In this document: in pieces, positions 42,801 through 56,100 of the stretch
Position numbering within the stretch: position 1 is the first letter of the stretch
How the letters are laid out: each line of letters begins with the position of its first letter
NCBI GenBank assembly: GCA_037389465.1
Contig: JAZARR010000179.1
Span: forward strand, 2,762,501-2,826,500
From: Baylisascaris procyonis
Lineage: Eukaryota > Nematoda > Chromadorea > Rhabditida > Ascarididae
Direction of reading: 5' to 3'
DNA: 64,000 bases
Translations under genes and position numbers: made by a program
The notes under the pieces: model-generated
Database searches by the model: none
Seen by the model: the letters and a program-made list of their open reading frames with translations, nothing else
What the model was told of the DNA's origin: nothing

Positions 42801-43721
42801 TTACTTTTTCTTGTCAAATCTTCTCTTCTTTGTTCCCTCTAATGACGATAATTTTCTCTCTTTGTATTTGCCAAGGTCACTTTCTTTTTTTTTTTGAAGA
42901 AAAAAGTAAGGGAATATGATTTAAAAGAATATTTTCTGTTTTTTTTTTTTGTACTCTCAAATGGCAAAAAATGGGGGTTTTCTAAAGAGATAGTTTTTAT
43001 TATGCGGTTCGGTCTCCAAATTCCCCAGTGGCACATATTTTTTTCAAAGTATTTTAACCAAAAATTTAAAAGTGAACCTCATTTTTGTTGAAGCAACTAT
43101 TTTCATTCGTAAATATGGTATAATAATATCGACTTATAGCATAAGCTTAAAAATGCTTTATTTCACTGAGATTTATTAAATAAGTGGAATTGTAAATGGA
43201 TCAACTTAGATACTTATGGATTATGATACTTCCAATTGTTGAAAGTTCATTGAAGTGCTCGTCTTTATTCGTTAAATTTCTTTTGGTTTTCGAGATCGAA
43301 TGTAAATCATAAACCATCATTTGTTGGTTACTCGTTTACAGTTACTGCAACACTAATTTGTGGATTTTAAGGGAATTTCAAGATGGATAAACACCATCTA
43401 TGATAATTATTATCAGTTACGTGGATAGTTAGCACACATATGCTATATAGATCAATGCAACAAAATGACACGATAGTATTTCATAAAAAGCGAATATTTC
43501 GAGGAAATTTTATTGTTGCAGAGAAAGATTTTCGATGAAATACAACACAACAATATGTGATGACTTCTATGCGAAAGCGTGAGAAATAAAAAATATTTGA
43601 AAGAATTTTGTTAATATTTTTCACTAAATATCATTGAGAACGATTTTCACATATTCCGAATCACAAAACACAACTAAGCAAATATCATATCAGACAGCAA
43701 ATCGATTCACATTATTTACTG

Positions 43722-44222
43722 ATGGCATCGGTCGACGACATTAACGAGTGGAATCCATCGCAAAGACTATCGTTGGCGTTTTCTTGAGAGCGATTCTTGA
43801 ATGTGATAAAATGTTGTGGAGTGAGAAGTTGGTTGCAAAGAAGTTCACGCCGAGCACATTCCCCTAAATTCACATCGATACGATCTCCATATGAGAGCGC
43901 CTCTCCAGCTACAATAGACCGACTCAGCAGTCAACCTACCAATCGACGAACTCCGTCGTATCCTCTTTACTTGAGATCATCTTGCTCTTATAGACAAATA
44001 GCTGTCACTTTTCGCACTCTTGCTCATAGTGCCCCAAAACGGTGTATATTTTCTGGATCGGTTATTCCTTCATGTATGTGTGTCCTAGCAGAACAATCGA
44101 TCGAATTTTCCATCGACGAGACTTCAAATGTTCAAGACTGCAACCAACAAAGTTTGCTAACTTTCACCAATCGGGCACTTACTATCACATCTTTTACGCT
44201 TTCTTTAGGATCCCATCGATGA
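43722..44222 (+). other. Unassigned Ser/Arg-rich open frame upstream of MPI
   Basis: An ORF of 141 codons (43797-44222) lies in a patch with clearly higher GC content than its surroundings. The same frame extends upstream past a single TGA at about 43785 to an ATG at 43722 that opens with MASVDDINEWNPSQRLSLAF. The peptide is rich in Ser, Arg, Thr and Pro, suggesting a disordered protein if translated, and has no domain I recognise. It lies about 0.9 kb upstream of the MPI start. It could be a lineage-specific exon, a pseudogene, or simply an open frame in regulatory sequence; no confirming splice structure was found. Confidence 0.25.
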
Positions 44223-44860
44223 ACGGTTCAATTTAAGCGGCCTATTTTTGGACTTTCTAATGTTCCATTTGACAATCCACTGCAATTCTCATATTAATTC
44301 TCTTTTTTTTGCATATCTGATTGAGAGTATATTTCTTTTGCTGTCAACTTATTGAATAGGGTTTTTTTTTTATTAGAACGAGGTTTTGCAAAAACTTTTC
44401 TGATCTCTATTGTACCATTTTTCATCGTTTAGACAAAATATTATTTTTAATTGAGCAGGAATTTTCTAGTAATATAGCCAATAACGTATTCGTCCATAAA
44501 GTCTTTGCCTTCATATAAGTTGAAGTATATTTTTAAGGATTTTTTTTTGCAACATTTGTTACATTGTTCGTTTACTGCTTTACGGATATAGTGGAGATAA
44601 CAAATGGTAGGAATGTACTGTTAATAGAGGTATAGCCGAAGTGATTGAACAATTGCAAGTGATAGTTATTAGTTTCCTCTGTATGTATAGCACTGAGATT
44701 CTTTAAAGATCTAAATTAGAGATTAAAGATTTATAATGGTTATAGATGGAAAACATGTTAACAATATTTTTATCATCTTCGTTTTTTGACTGCCACTCTT
44801 TTTCCGGTCTTCAAGCCCTTCCTTCCTCTGTGCCAACAATTGGTGCAGGATCGATTGCAT

Positions 44861-44878
44861 CCCCCCCCCCCCCCCCCC
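44861..44878. repeat. Poly-C tract, 18 bases
   Basis: A homopolymer C run about 270 bases upstream of the MPI start codon. As G18 on the opposite strand it is a possible quadruplex near the 5' end of the gene. Confidence 0.95.
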
Positions 44879-45130
44879 GTTCTTGCTGTTAGCACAATTC
44901 ACAGCGGACTTGTTTTGTAATATTTGCACTTATGCCGCTACCATTGTAAGCCGAGTAGTGAAAAAGAATCGGAAATCCAATTTGTACTTTTGAAGATGCA
45001 TTTTCCTTTAATTTGCATAACGTGAAGATTATTTTTAAGTGGTTATATTTGATATTTGCACTTCATGTTGTTATATGTCAGTGATTGTTGATCGTTTAAA
45101 AATGAATGAATATATGGAATGATGAATTAC

Positions 45131-45135
45131 ACAGG
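45131..45135 (+). promoter_or_regulatory. Possible leader acceptor for MPI
   Basis: ACAG at 45131-45134 lies 9 bases upstream of the MPI ATG at 45144. The upstream tract (GAATTAC) is only weakly pyrimidine-rich, so the site is plausible by position rather than by strength. Confidence 0.35.
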
Positions 45136-45143
45136 AGAGCATC

Positions 45144-48100
45144 ATGGAGCGATTGCAATGCCATGTGCAGAATTATGCTTGGGGAAAAAAAAGGTATGGA
45201 CAGCGAGGTTGCAAGAATTTATGCGGCTGGCCACGATATTGAAATCGACTCGGGCAAATCCTACGCTGAAGTTGGTGCTAATATTTTTTTACGGTGTTCT
45301 AACATCCACCTGAAACCTCGAAATTTTGTTATCTCTACAATGTGAGAAGTTGCTGTTGCACTTCGAAGAACGGTTTAGCCTTTAGAAAATGCCTCCGGGC
45401 ATTGTTTAGCATTAAAAATTGACACATTTATAATTCAACACAAATGATGCAATTTGAAGGCCCTATAGCATTGTGTGATAATCGTTATTCATTTAAGGTT
45501 TTATTGCAACTTACATCTTCTCATCATCTATCGATTCTTTTACTGACTAATTCAACTTTAATTTGATATTTCCTCACATCACACATAGGTGCTGTAAGTA
45601 GTCACAGAATAAAAATTCAGCGTACTGTACATAGATGCTTGAAGCAATATATCGTAGTTCTGTTGGATGACTTCGCAGCTCGATATGGGATCCATCGAGT
45701 TTAGTTTCAATATGTGAAAAAGTTTAATAGGAGCTTGGTACTCAAGTTCTGCGTACCCTTTTGAGTCTTTTGAGCATTTAGCCTTTTGAGCGTTCATGCA
45801 GCCGACTGGTTCATTAAAACTGAACGAACGAATCACACAAACACATTTTGCCACTCCGCTTAATGGGTTTCTTTATTATATTAGCTTCTATTTTTCAAAA
45901 TATCAATTCATGCTATATCGGAAATCACTTGGAAATTCAGCAGAAGAAAGAAAGAGAGGGAAATACGGATGAAGGAAAAGGGAAAGAGATTCGGCTGGCA
46001 AGAGTTCATTCGATGACCCAACTACCCACTTTTCTAGGGAGCACTCATATGTTCTTTTTCCAATTCGGCGTGATTAAAATCATCAAAAAAAGTAGGGAAG
46101 TTTCTCGAGAATTAGAACTCAGAAATAACCCATCAACGAGGCACATCTGTTACGTCTTGATGCCTCATCAAGCAAAAGCATCTAAACTGTATTCATTTAT
46201 CTTTTGGTGTGCGGAAATCTTAAACCAATTTAACTTCCACTGTGAAATTGACTGCAAAACTGATCACATAACTTTTACTCTTTTTTTTTCACCCCGTGTG
46301 TAATCTATCAGCACATACAGCGGTGCGTCATACATCATGCAGATAGCACAGATGGATGATGAACTATTTATAAATGACTGTGACCCGTCATATAAGGGTG
46401 GCGTATGCGGAGTGGCCTCTTTTGTAGAGGTGCTATGAGCAGATGTGCATAACTAGTATGGGCATGTACGCATTATAAAGCTGGTATATATAAAACGGGG
46501 GGGGGGGGGGGGGAAGGAGTGAAAAAAAATTGCGTAATATCATTGTTAAATAAACCAACAATAACATTTCTTCAAATCATACATATTTCATCGTTATTTA
46601 ATTTCAGTTATGGATGGGAACACATCCGGATGGTCCAGCACGTGTCAAGCGTACCAATATGAAGCTATCGAGCTATATAACCGAAAGTGAGAAGAGCGTC
46701 TACGAACGGAATGCAAAGGAGACTCATTTACCATTTATAATGAAACTTATGAGTATCGAAAAGACTCTTTCACTTCAAGTTCATCCCACTAAGGTCAGAT
46801 ATCATTCATTTTTAATCACTTGAATATTTTAGTTCATGATTTAAGAGGAACATAAAAACGGAAATGAAAATTTTCAGACGAAATAGAAAATCAATTTTAA
46901 TTCGTTTACGAGGCGAATGGGAGAAATGAAAAGGGAAGAAAAATCTTCAATAGTCATTATCTCTAAGACAAATCTTCATTACAAAATGAAATAATTTTCT
47001 CTTCGAGCGTTAATTACTCGAATGATCACAATTTATTCGATGTTCCGATACGTTGCACTATCGTCATAAAGAGTGCACATGACAATCGAAAAAAAAATTA
47101 CAAATTGAACGCAAATAAATACTTAAAAACAAATATCAACAACATGTTACCACCATACTAATGATCAATGAAAAAACGCATATAATCGCTTCGAGGAAAA
47201 AATTAGAGACACTTTTTATGTGGCAGCAAAAATGCTTTTCACGAACATCTGGACGGAATGACTATCAAGTTTTAGAGTGCTAATATTTTCAAATATTTTT
47301 AAAATAGTTGCTTCCATAAAGAATTAATATCGGTAGTAATAATAGTATAGTTATTAAATTTTGTACGTGATTGATTAATCGGCGGTTGTAACATATGTAT
47401 TAATTCTGCAACTTGATAGGATAGCGAGAACTCAGATATAGGTGCAAATATCCGATGATTGCCCCTCATACACCTTAAATTTCTCTTTCCATTTCATTGC
47501 TCCCCTTAGCTCTAAGCGTAAGCACGGAGTGAAAGACTTTCCATTCCTTGCCCCGTATGCTGACGCTGGGAAATAGTAGGTAAGCATATTAGAATGCTCA
47601 CTGCTTTTCATAGGGGCCTGATGTTGTGCATGGTTTATTTTTTTTTTTTTTTTTTTGCGAAAAATTTTGTGTTTGCACCCAGTAAATGAGGACAATATAC
47701 TGACTGGCCAAATGTGCTCATTGCAGCCTCCCTCTCCATCTCCACCGCAACATAAATACTCCAGTTCGGAGTACTGCTTTGCCAAAAAAAAATTCAGCTA
47801 ATTTAACGAGTGATAGGATCTCAGGAAACTAAATTTTCAATACAAACATGTCGATATTTTCAAAGCTTTCCAATCAATTTTTTATCGTAATATTGAAATA
47901 AATCAATTATAGGAACAAGCAGCACGTCTCAACGATCGAGATCCAGCACACTATCCAGATCGAAATCATAAACCAGAGCTCGCATATGCACTCACTCGAT
48001 TCGAATTGTTGTGTGGATTTAGGCCAGCCGTTGAGATTTCCACAAATATTTCAGGTTTGTGATAAACTATAGATTTTCTTGATTCAGCACTCAACAAATT

Positions 48101-51100
48101 AGACGTTTTAATAAATTTAAACACTTGGAGGATAAGGGAATGGTAGAGGGGGAGCTCAAATATTTGCAGATTTTCTTTCTTCATCTCATCCAAGTTTTCA
48201 TTAATTAAGTCCTTATCGATAAACTACTAAACATGCGAAGATTTATAAATGATAACCATTATCATTATTCATAAAACGCCTATTTAAGTAGCACAACATA
48301 TGTGCAAAGTTTTCTGCTTATGAAATTAAAAAAAAAAAAAGTTGAAATATATAATGTAGGATGTAGTGGCAGAGATTCTAGGACATTGGAGGAAAGAAAA
48401 TGCGGAACGGTTAAAAATTACGGTAACCAGTGTTTACGTTTTTATACGTGATCGTTGTTGGAGTTTATCAGAAATTTTGCCACAGACGTTTGAATCTTCT
48501 AGGAGAATATGTATTAAAACAAAGAGATATTAGACTATGGTAGAGAAAAAACGAAATGGATAGAAAACAACGAAAAGGGAGAAAAGATGAAAACGTTAAT
48601 AATAAGAAGAAAAAAAGTAGAGAAAACACAATTCATATAAAATTTAAGCGCATCTTCATTTTTGAAGTACTACGAACAATGTCAATAAAAAAAGTGTAAA
48701 CAGAATGAAATACAATCGAAAAGATTTCTTTATGAGTTCATAATAGCGTAAATAGCCAAGATTCTTTTTTTTTTTGAATTTTATAAACTAAAAAGTTGAA
48801 CCTATCACAAAATTATTTTAAAAAGATATGATCATCGATTTTTATAAGGCGATATTCAGCGAAAGAATCATCAGGAAATAAAGCAATGTTGCGAAAAATC
48901 TCTGCCAAGTCATGTCCAAATTATATGAAATTTGAGTTTGCGAAGTTTTTTTTTTTTTTTTTTTGATGAATATAGGAGAGAAGAGCTTGGTCTTCTTATT
49001 GTTAATAGGTGTTTAGAATTGAAAGATATTTGTTTGATCTTCAAGCGAAAAAAACTTCTATTTTACCTGAATTCGTGAATAAATTTCACAAGCTTAATGT
49101 CTAAGATGATTGTTTAGAGAAAATTTCTAAGTTATCTCTTGCTGAGATACCAATCTTAGTGAAAAATGGACTTTGTTATGACTATTTTTTAGACGTTTTC
49201 GTTAAGGCTTTTTTCCCCTTTATTAAGGTTTTTATTTGGAATCAATTTGCAGCATTCCCGGAGCTGGAGGAGTTGATGGGCGATGAAACATCGAAAGCAT
49301 TCCAGGCATTAGTGCGGGCAGGTATTAGTGAGGAATGCGCAACGACAAAGGCTGCACTTGCGGTGTGCTTCAAGAAATTTGTACACGCACGTAAAGATAC
49401 GCAACGAGTCGGCTCACTCATCGACTCCTTCCTACACAGACTTGATATTGGAGGTGATCGTTAATAAATTTCCATATCGATCTCATTCTTATTCAAACAA
49501 TATTAGAGAAAAAAGTCATATTTTAAAAAAAAGAAAGTCTCTGTTGAAACCATTTCAAAGACTAATCTTTATTAGCTGAAAAAATCCTTAGAATGGGATA
49601 TATTTTATAATTGTAAACAAAAAGACCTAAGAAGGACAAATGAAAGTGCTACTTTTTCCACAATAATAGCAGATGGCGATGACTTGCTAGATTTAGAATA
49701 TTTGTTGTGTTAAGAAAAATTTGCATCGAATTCTTTTGAATAAACCTTTGTAAAAATTGATGGATTTGGAATATTTTTATCAACAACAAGTTGATGTAAG
49801 TGTGGATTTTAATGCAAGATAAGTGCTGTGCTACCAACATAATATTTCACCAACTCAGTGTCATAATTCATTTCAAAAGTGTGTTTATTAGTCATTTATG
49901 CTTGTAATTGCAAACATTTCACATAAAAAAGATTAATTGAATATCTATATTATCGAAATTCTCACCTTTAATTTCCAGAATGCGCGTATAAGTGGTAAGT
50001 AAAAACTATATCTACCTGCAAATTACTTTGAAGAAAAGTATTTGATTAACTAGTACCTGATGGGCAACTTGTCACACGTTGATAGGTATTTGCTTTCTGC
50101 TATGTCTTACTGCAATACATTCATATCCTTGAAATGCTTGTAGATTAAGCGCTCTCAAATATAAGCACAAATATACTTTGTTATATCAGTGATAAAGCTT
50201 AAATTTGCAATTGCTCATTAGAATATACGAAACATATAACGAATGCTTCAAAAAATCCATTAATTCATTTTTGATTTGCTTATAATTATTGAGAATAAAT
50301 AGGCTGTAAATTTTTATAGATGTATTCATAAACCACTGAAATCTATAATAGTTAAATAAAATAATATTTTGCGTTCATTTCATCCGAAGAATTTCGTCAT
50401 CAAAAAAAAAAAGGTTAATTGTGATCTACAATTTGTTGCGCTGTTATATTCGTCGACAAATATTTTTTGCAATTTGCATATATATTTTGCAAAGAAAACC
50501 GGCGAATCGGCTTGTAATAATTGCTTCACGAATACTGCCATTATGAATACCAATTCCAGTTTCATTTTATCACATCAGATTATTGAGAAAATCTACGTTT
50601 TTTCTAAGTATGATATAAGCACATCGTCATTAAAGCTTTTTTTGTTTAGAGCGAGGATGCTTAACTGAGGGGACAGTTGAGGTGATTCGGAAGATGGCCA
50701 TCGATTTCCCTGGAGATGTCGGTATTTTCTCACCACTTTTCCTCAATCATATGATTTTGGAACCTGGTGAATGCTGCTATTATGCGGCCGAAGAGCTACA
50801 CGCTTATTTATCCGGAGGTTATATTTAAACAAAATTCTCATTTCTTGTTTAAAAATTCACAAATTTCCCATCAATTCGTTTATCTTTTAATTTCTAAGTT
50901 TACTGTTTACTCATGTCATATGCCATCAATGTAGTCACTAAATATTAGATTTAAAAAAAATACCACTCGAAAAGATGGGTATTCTTAGCGAAAACAAATT
51001 GAATCAATCAATTAGGCTGCAAAAAATGAGATAAAAAATAACAACTCGTTAAATTGATGATTAAATATTATGCAAATATATGTTATTAAAATAATTTACT

Positions 51101-53112
51101 CCAAATATTGTAAACAGTCAAGCTGCTGAACCGAAAGTAGAAAAAACGTTTTTTCTAAGGGTTTTTTTTTCCGACCATTTAATGAAATCACTCTTGGCGA
51201 TGAACATTTTGAGTGTAATCCTGAAACAATTTCCTTTCAACAAGTGATAATATTGCAGAATGCGTAGAATGTGTGGGATGTTCAAACAACACTATTCGTG
51301 CTGCATGCACACCAAAATACATCGATGTCGAGGCATTATGTGAAGTGCTAAATTATCGAATGGGACATCCGTCTTATTATCTAGTACCGCCTCTGAAACT
51401 ACGTGGATTCGAACATGTTAACGAGTATGCGCCTAATTGCAAAGACTTCACCCTTCATGAAATCAAGGTTCCAACTTAAGATTTTCTTAGCTGAATTTTT
51501 TCAATCAAAAATATGATTTAAAAATGTAAAAAAAAAAAGAAAAAAAATTGCACAAGAAGCATAGGAACTGACTAAAGTGTTAAGAGATGAATGAAGTTTT
51601 TACCACACTTTTTGCTAGGAATGGTAAAATTAATGAATCTTAAGCACTATTAAAATTTAAGTGCAGTAAACAAGTCGAGGAGCGTCACATATAGGATAAA
51701 ATCTTATTCACAAAGAAATTAATGAACTGAAGAGAATACCAGTGATGAAAAATAACACCTGAAATTGAAAAACGATGTTTCGTTTGTCAGATGACGACAT
51801 TGAACTTAAATTACCCCTATAGTTAATCGATTATTTCTGCTCTCCCTTACAAACTTTTTATTCATACAACCATTAAACGATTTTTCGCTTAATTCTAGAT
51901 TTCAAATTTGCCAAAACATCGAAGGTATATGTTGAAAGCTCTCGCCTTCCCCGCCTCCCTCCCTCCCCAGTCTCACTCTCTCTTCGTCTAAAATACACTA
52001 CATACATTGATCGTTCAATAGTGCTCGAGCTAATTGACGAATAATAGTTTTTGTAGTAGCGATTTCATTTACTTTATCATAGATGATAAATTAAAGGATA
52101 TAGAAATAAAACATAGAGGAAAGCGCGCCAGAACAATTGGAACGATATATTCATCTAGAAATTCGCCCATCAATCCAATCAGTTTCATTCTTATGAACAA
52201 ATTATGAGACAGTGGAAAGGACAGTGTAATAAATGAACTTTGTAATTGTAAAGTTGCAAAATATTTAAAAAATTAAACCCTAGGCGCTATTCTAATTGCA
52301 AATCACTCATTTTTTTTCTTTTCTTTATAACAATTGAGAGGCGTTCATAATCTCGTGCTGTGTCTTTAACGTGATGGTATTATGACTGAATTAACACATT
52401 TGTGCCCAGTGCAAAGTACTTTGGTTAATTATGATCTCAGAATTACTCAAGGTAACTACTCAATCAGTGTTATAGACAGAACGAGAATCTACTGTAGAAA
52501 TGCGAATAACAATAATATAGGATGAAATTCCTTCATTATTAGAAAATTTCACTAACAACTCGCTGAGACTGGTGAGATCTATTTCATTTTCGCAAATAGG
52601 GCAATCGTTTGTGGGAATACTGTATGTAGATTAGATCACTATCAGCTATATTCTTGATTGTGGAAAGTGATAAGGGATCGACCAACAGATAGAATAACAG
52701 TGTGGATTTTTTTACGTTACAGATCGCTTCACCTTCTGGCGATTCTCCAATACCGATTCCAAGTCTAGCCTGTGGCAGCATAATGGTGATCGTAGAGGGT
52801 GAGGCACAATTGGAGAATCTCTCTGAACGTGGCTATCGTCGGGATAAGCGAATCCATGTGACACGTGGTGACATCATCTATATAGCACCGGGCTCACAAT
52901 TATGCTTCTTTGAATGTCAACGTGACATTCTCGCATATCGAACGTTCAGCTATGAACATGGACCAGATCATTCACTACGCAATACTATTGACCTAATGCA
53001 ACCAGTTAGCGGAAAACTCAAAGTGCAAAAGAAAGGTAGAGCGAAATATTTGGTGGTAGACGAAGACGCCGAAATTTTTGACGTCGAAACTGAAATGGAC
53101 GGTATTTGCTGA
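45144..53112 (+). CDS. MPI: Mannose-6-phosphate isomerase (type I, cupin), frameshift in exon 1
   Basis: Seven exons: 45144-45270, 46608-46793, 47913-48054, 49253-49453, 50650-50817, 51259-51467, 52723-53112 (TGA); about 473 residues against 423 in human. Known reaction: Zn-dependent interconversion of fructose-6-phosphate and mannose-6-phosphate in the cytosol, feeding GDP-mannose and glycosylation. Seen: the N-terminal [21 protein letters not shown] (exon 2); zinc ligands Gln99 and His101 in LSLQVHPTK, Glu126 in NHKPEL, and His269 in EELHAYLSG; and the catalytic Arg288 in [15 protein letters not shown]. All key residues are present. Oddities: the run A8 at 45185-45192 puts [15 protein letters not shown] and [15 protein letters not shown] in different frames; seven A's would restore one frame. 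The C-terminus runs about 45-50 residues beyond the usual end ([10 protein letters not shown]). The start is the first in-frame ATG and aligns with the family N-terminus. An alternative ATG at 45106 keeps the downstream frame but replaces the conserved N-terminus with unrelated sequence. Confidence 0.92.
45863..46303 (+). other. 146-codon ORF nested in MPI intron 1, signal-peptide-like start
   Basis: This ATG-initiated ORF lies wholly inside MPI intron 1 (45271-46607), on the same strand. It is part of the longest stop-free frame in the window. The first residues, [17 protein letters not shown], look like a secretion signal with a short hydrophobic core. The rest is a mix of charged ([17 protein letters not shown]) and hydrophobic patches with several Cys and His, and no domain I recognise. 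It ends in a T-rich stretch, which lowers confidence. I saw no splice acceptor or polyadenylation signal that would prove a separate transcript. It may be chance. Confidence 0.22.
46497..46513. repeat. Poly-G tract, 17 bases
   Basis: An uninterrupted G run in MPI intron 1, about 95 bases before the exon 2 acceptor. On the transcript (sense strand) it is G-rich and could fold into an RNA quadruplex near the splice site. Confidence 0.95.
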
Positions 53113-56100
53113 GGAAATTACCAACGGAAAGAATTTTTTTTCCTGAAAACTATGGGAAAAACAATATTATTGGAACGTATCGCTTATTTGACTCCTCGAA
53201 AACGAAGTTTTGATGCGATTTCTTTTTCTTCTTTTATTTTTGCATATTTTACTCGAATTCTATAATTTAAATTTTCATGTATAAAAAAGTAATTTTGCAT
53301 GCAGTTTTTTTTCTATTATTACTGCTGTTTATTGCGGACAGTTTTATTTCGATGCTGCTGTGTAAACAAGTGAATGCAGAATATATTGAATTATTATAGT
53401 AATCAGTTAGCGTTAGAAAATTTTCTTCAAAAAAAAAACTCTAAAAAATTTAGAGAAAAAAGCTATCAAAATCTTCTATAATGCTTCCATTGTCACGGTA
53501 TTAAAAGTAGAATATTCATTTATTTATTAGTTATGATGTGCATTCATAAGTTAGAGCATATGTGTTGCAGATTTCCTCTTCACTTCCGTTCATTTGCGTG
53601 GAATTTTTTATTTTTATTTTTTTTTTTTTTTGCTTTAGTTCAGCTAAAAGCAGCAAAAAAAAATTTCAAGGGCAGTGAAATAGCACCACCCTAAAATATT
53701 GACTTTATTTTGCTGCCTATCTACAGCGATCACGTCAATGATTGCGCACCATATGAGGGTAATACGATAGGTTCATTAATAGAGAACTTGGAAGAGTGAC
53801 TTTTTTTATGCTTCCATACAGATTTATGCACCTCGAAGATGAGCACAAGAGAAAAGTTGCTGCCAGACTGAGCATTCCTTGAAGAACGAGAACCATTCGT
53901 ATATATTTGAAAACTGAAAACTGAATAAGAATAAGGAATATTACTTGGTGAACACTTGTTGCAAGTTATATTTTATATCATTTCCACTATGGATGTATAT
54001 CAAATGCATTATAAATTCGATTGCCTCTAAGAAAATTTTCACTGAAAAAATTCACTTCTTACCTTTATTTCATTGTTCACTTATTCTTATTTCTCTCTAA
54101 AAATCACGAAATAAAAAAGCGTTTACCTGCGTTATTGTATTTGTTGTGCATAATAATTATAAGTAAGGAGCGGGAAAAACACTGAAATGAAATATATAAT
54201 GAAAGAAAAATTTTTCATTATTCGAAAACGAAGATTGTTACATATTTCGAATTCATAACAAAACGAGAAAATTGCTTGAGTTGAAAATTTCATTGGAATT
54301 TCCCAGCCATATTAATTTTTTAATTCTCTAAACCACTTCTAATTTCCCAGGCTTAAGATTCACTAATGATGTTATTGCTCCAATGATAGGCAGTTTTTCT
54401 CGTAGTTTGAATTAGCCACTATTCATGAAAGGCTGTAGGAAAAGTTAACTGGAACATGAAAGATTAACCAAGTGTTTAAATCACGCATATAGAAACTGAA
54501 TTAACTAAATCTCTCAGATGGTGATTAATCATTGTGACTATTTTTTTGTGGTAAAAATTTTGGGGTTGGTACAATATATTTAATCAGATGCCGAATATTT
54601 AAATTATTCTGCAATTCGCTGGCTACATCATTTTCACAAACTCCCTTTACTTAAAAGGTTTTGCACCTGAGCAGGCAAATTCTTGACAGACCTGGGCAAG
54701 GACGTTGTATATTTGCTAGCATTTCTTTACAAATCCAGTACGAGTCCCTCGCGAGCCACATAGGTAAATTCGAAAGAAATAAGTTTCCTACCTCGTTTTC
54801 AAGTGCCACTTCGTCTATTGCGCTAACGTAGCGTAGCGTAAATATAATGCAGCTGTAGTGTAAAATTTTCAGTAAATAGAACATAACCAAATTAAGCCAT
54901 CGAAGGGCGCCTAAGAATCATAAAGTCGCAGTTCATATAATCATCGGTTTTGTTGATGGGATATGAACGAGATGAATGAGCTTAACTTGATGTAGCCGTG
55001 ATATGCCTCCGCCAATCACTGAATGTCTTGCTTGTGTAAATGCGAACATGATAGAGGGACCCCCGGTTCCGAATCAGCCACCTTTCGAGCACAAGCCAAA
55101 CGTCGGGTGGCCTGACATTTACAAAAACAAGTGAAGTAACTTCTCCAGTGCGAAAGACCCTGAGATTTCATTCAACGATCTTTATGCATATAATTCATGG
55201 GAGTCGTAAAACATGCATCTCACTTCATAAATAGAATACCTTCTACCGACAAAGTTTACAACATCCTAAGTAGAGTTTAATAAGACAGCACAAACGCTAG
55301 AACAAACGGTGAGCGTGGAGAGCAGTTACCAGAAATCATCACATACAACAACGGACAGCCGACATAGTTGGTAAATTTAAAAGAGCAGTTCGGGATATAA
55401 CTGTGAAAACAGTGCAACAAAACGTAGAAACGAACTTCTCGTTAGCAGTAACACAACAATTGATATGTGCAACGAGTAAAGCAACTCAAAAATAACTCGC
55501 GCAACAGACCCAGTTGGATCAGCGAACAAATACTGGGTCAAAGACGTCAGAAAGTCAAAAGCCCGTTTGCCATGATTCCCTAGCACTCAAAGAAGCATTC
55601 AAGATTGTTTCATACGTCGTGAACTGAAAGCGGTTAATACGCATAGGTTTATGGCTTGATGAAGACGACAAGCGATCTGCCTACAAGGGAGTTCGAATCA
55701 AAAAAGCATTTTTGGGTTCTGTCCATTCATCCCTTTCATCAGCGATCACTTCAATATGTTATGCACATGTAGTGTGGTCCATTTCTTTCAGATCATACGA
55801 TAATATAACGGAAACATTGCGGCTTTGAAAAACGCAAGATGATTTTTATTAATTTTTATGCAACGATTGTGAGAACTGAAGAGTTGACGGAACAAACTTG
55901 GAATTCGGCCAAACATTTCTATTATTGAGAAACTTTTTAAAGAATTTAATGCACAATTCAACATGCAGAAAATATTTTGTACATCAGATATTCTCTAACT
56001 TTTAGTGTCTAAATGCCAGCAACCGCAACAGCTGGCACAAAGTACATCAATTTTGGGTCGATTGTCTGCCTTAGTATAGACATCTGCTTTCTATTGTTAT

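Larger units (their letters stand above)
32262..45134. other. Intergenic region between DMAC2L and MPI, no confirmed gene
   Basis: This 12.9 kb gene-poor stretch is mostly AT-rich. It holds a (TA)n tract (35347-35406), C19 (39850-39868) and C18 (44861-44878) tracts, and a few GC-richer islands: about 38090-38290, which includes a TGACGTCA palindrome at about 38181, and 43720-44230. The islands contain ORFs (38039-38323 and 43797-44222 on the + strand) and possible minus-strand exons (about 34.5-36.8 kb), none recognisable. Confidence 0.55.

Noticed and set aside
45106..45345. Alternative MPI start at 45106 giving an uninterrupted frame through exon 1
   Set aside because: It avoids the frameshift but replaces the conserved N-terminal VQNYAWGK with unrelated residues, so it is most likely an artefact of the A8 run.
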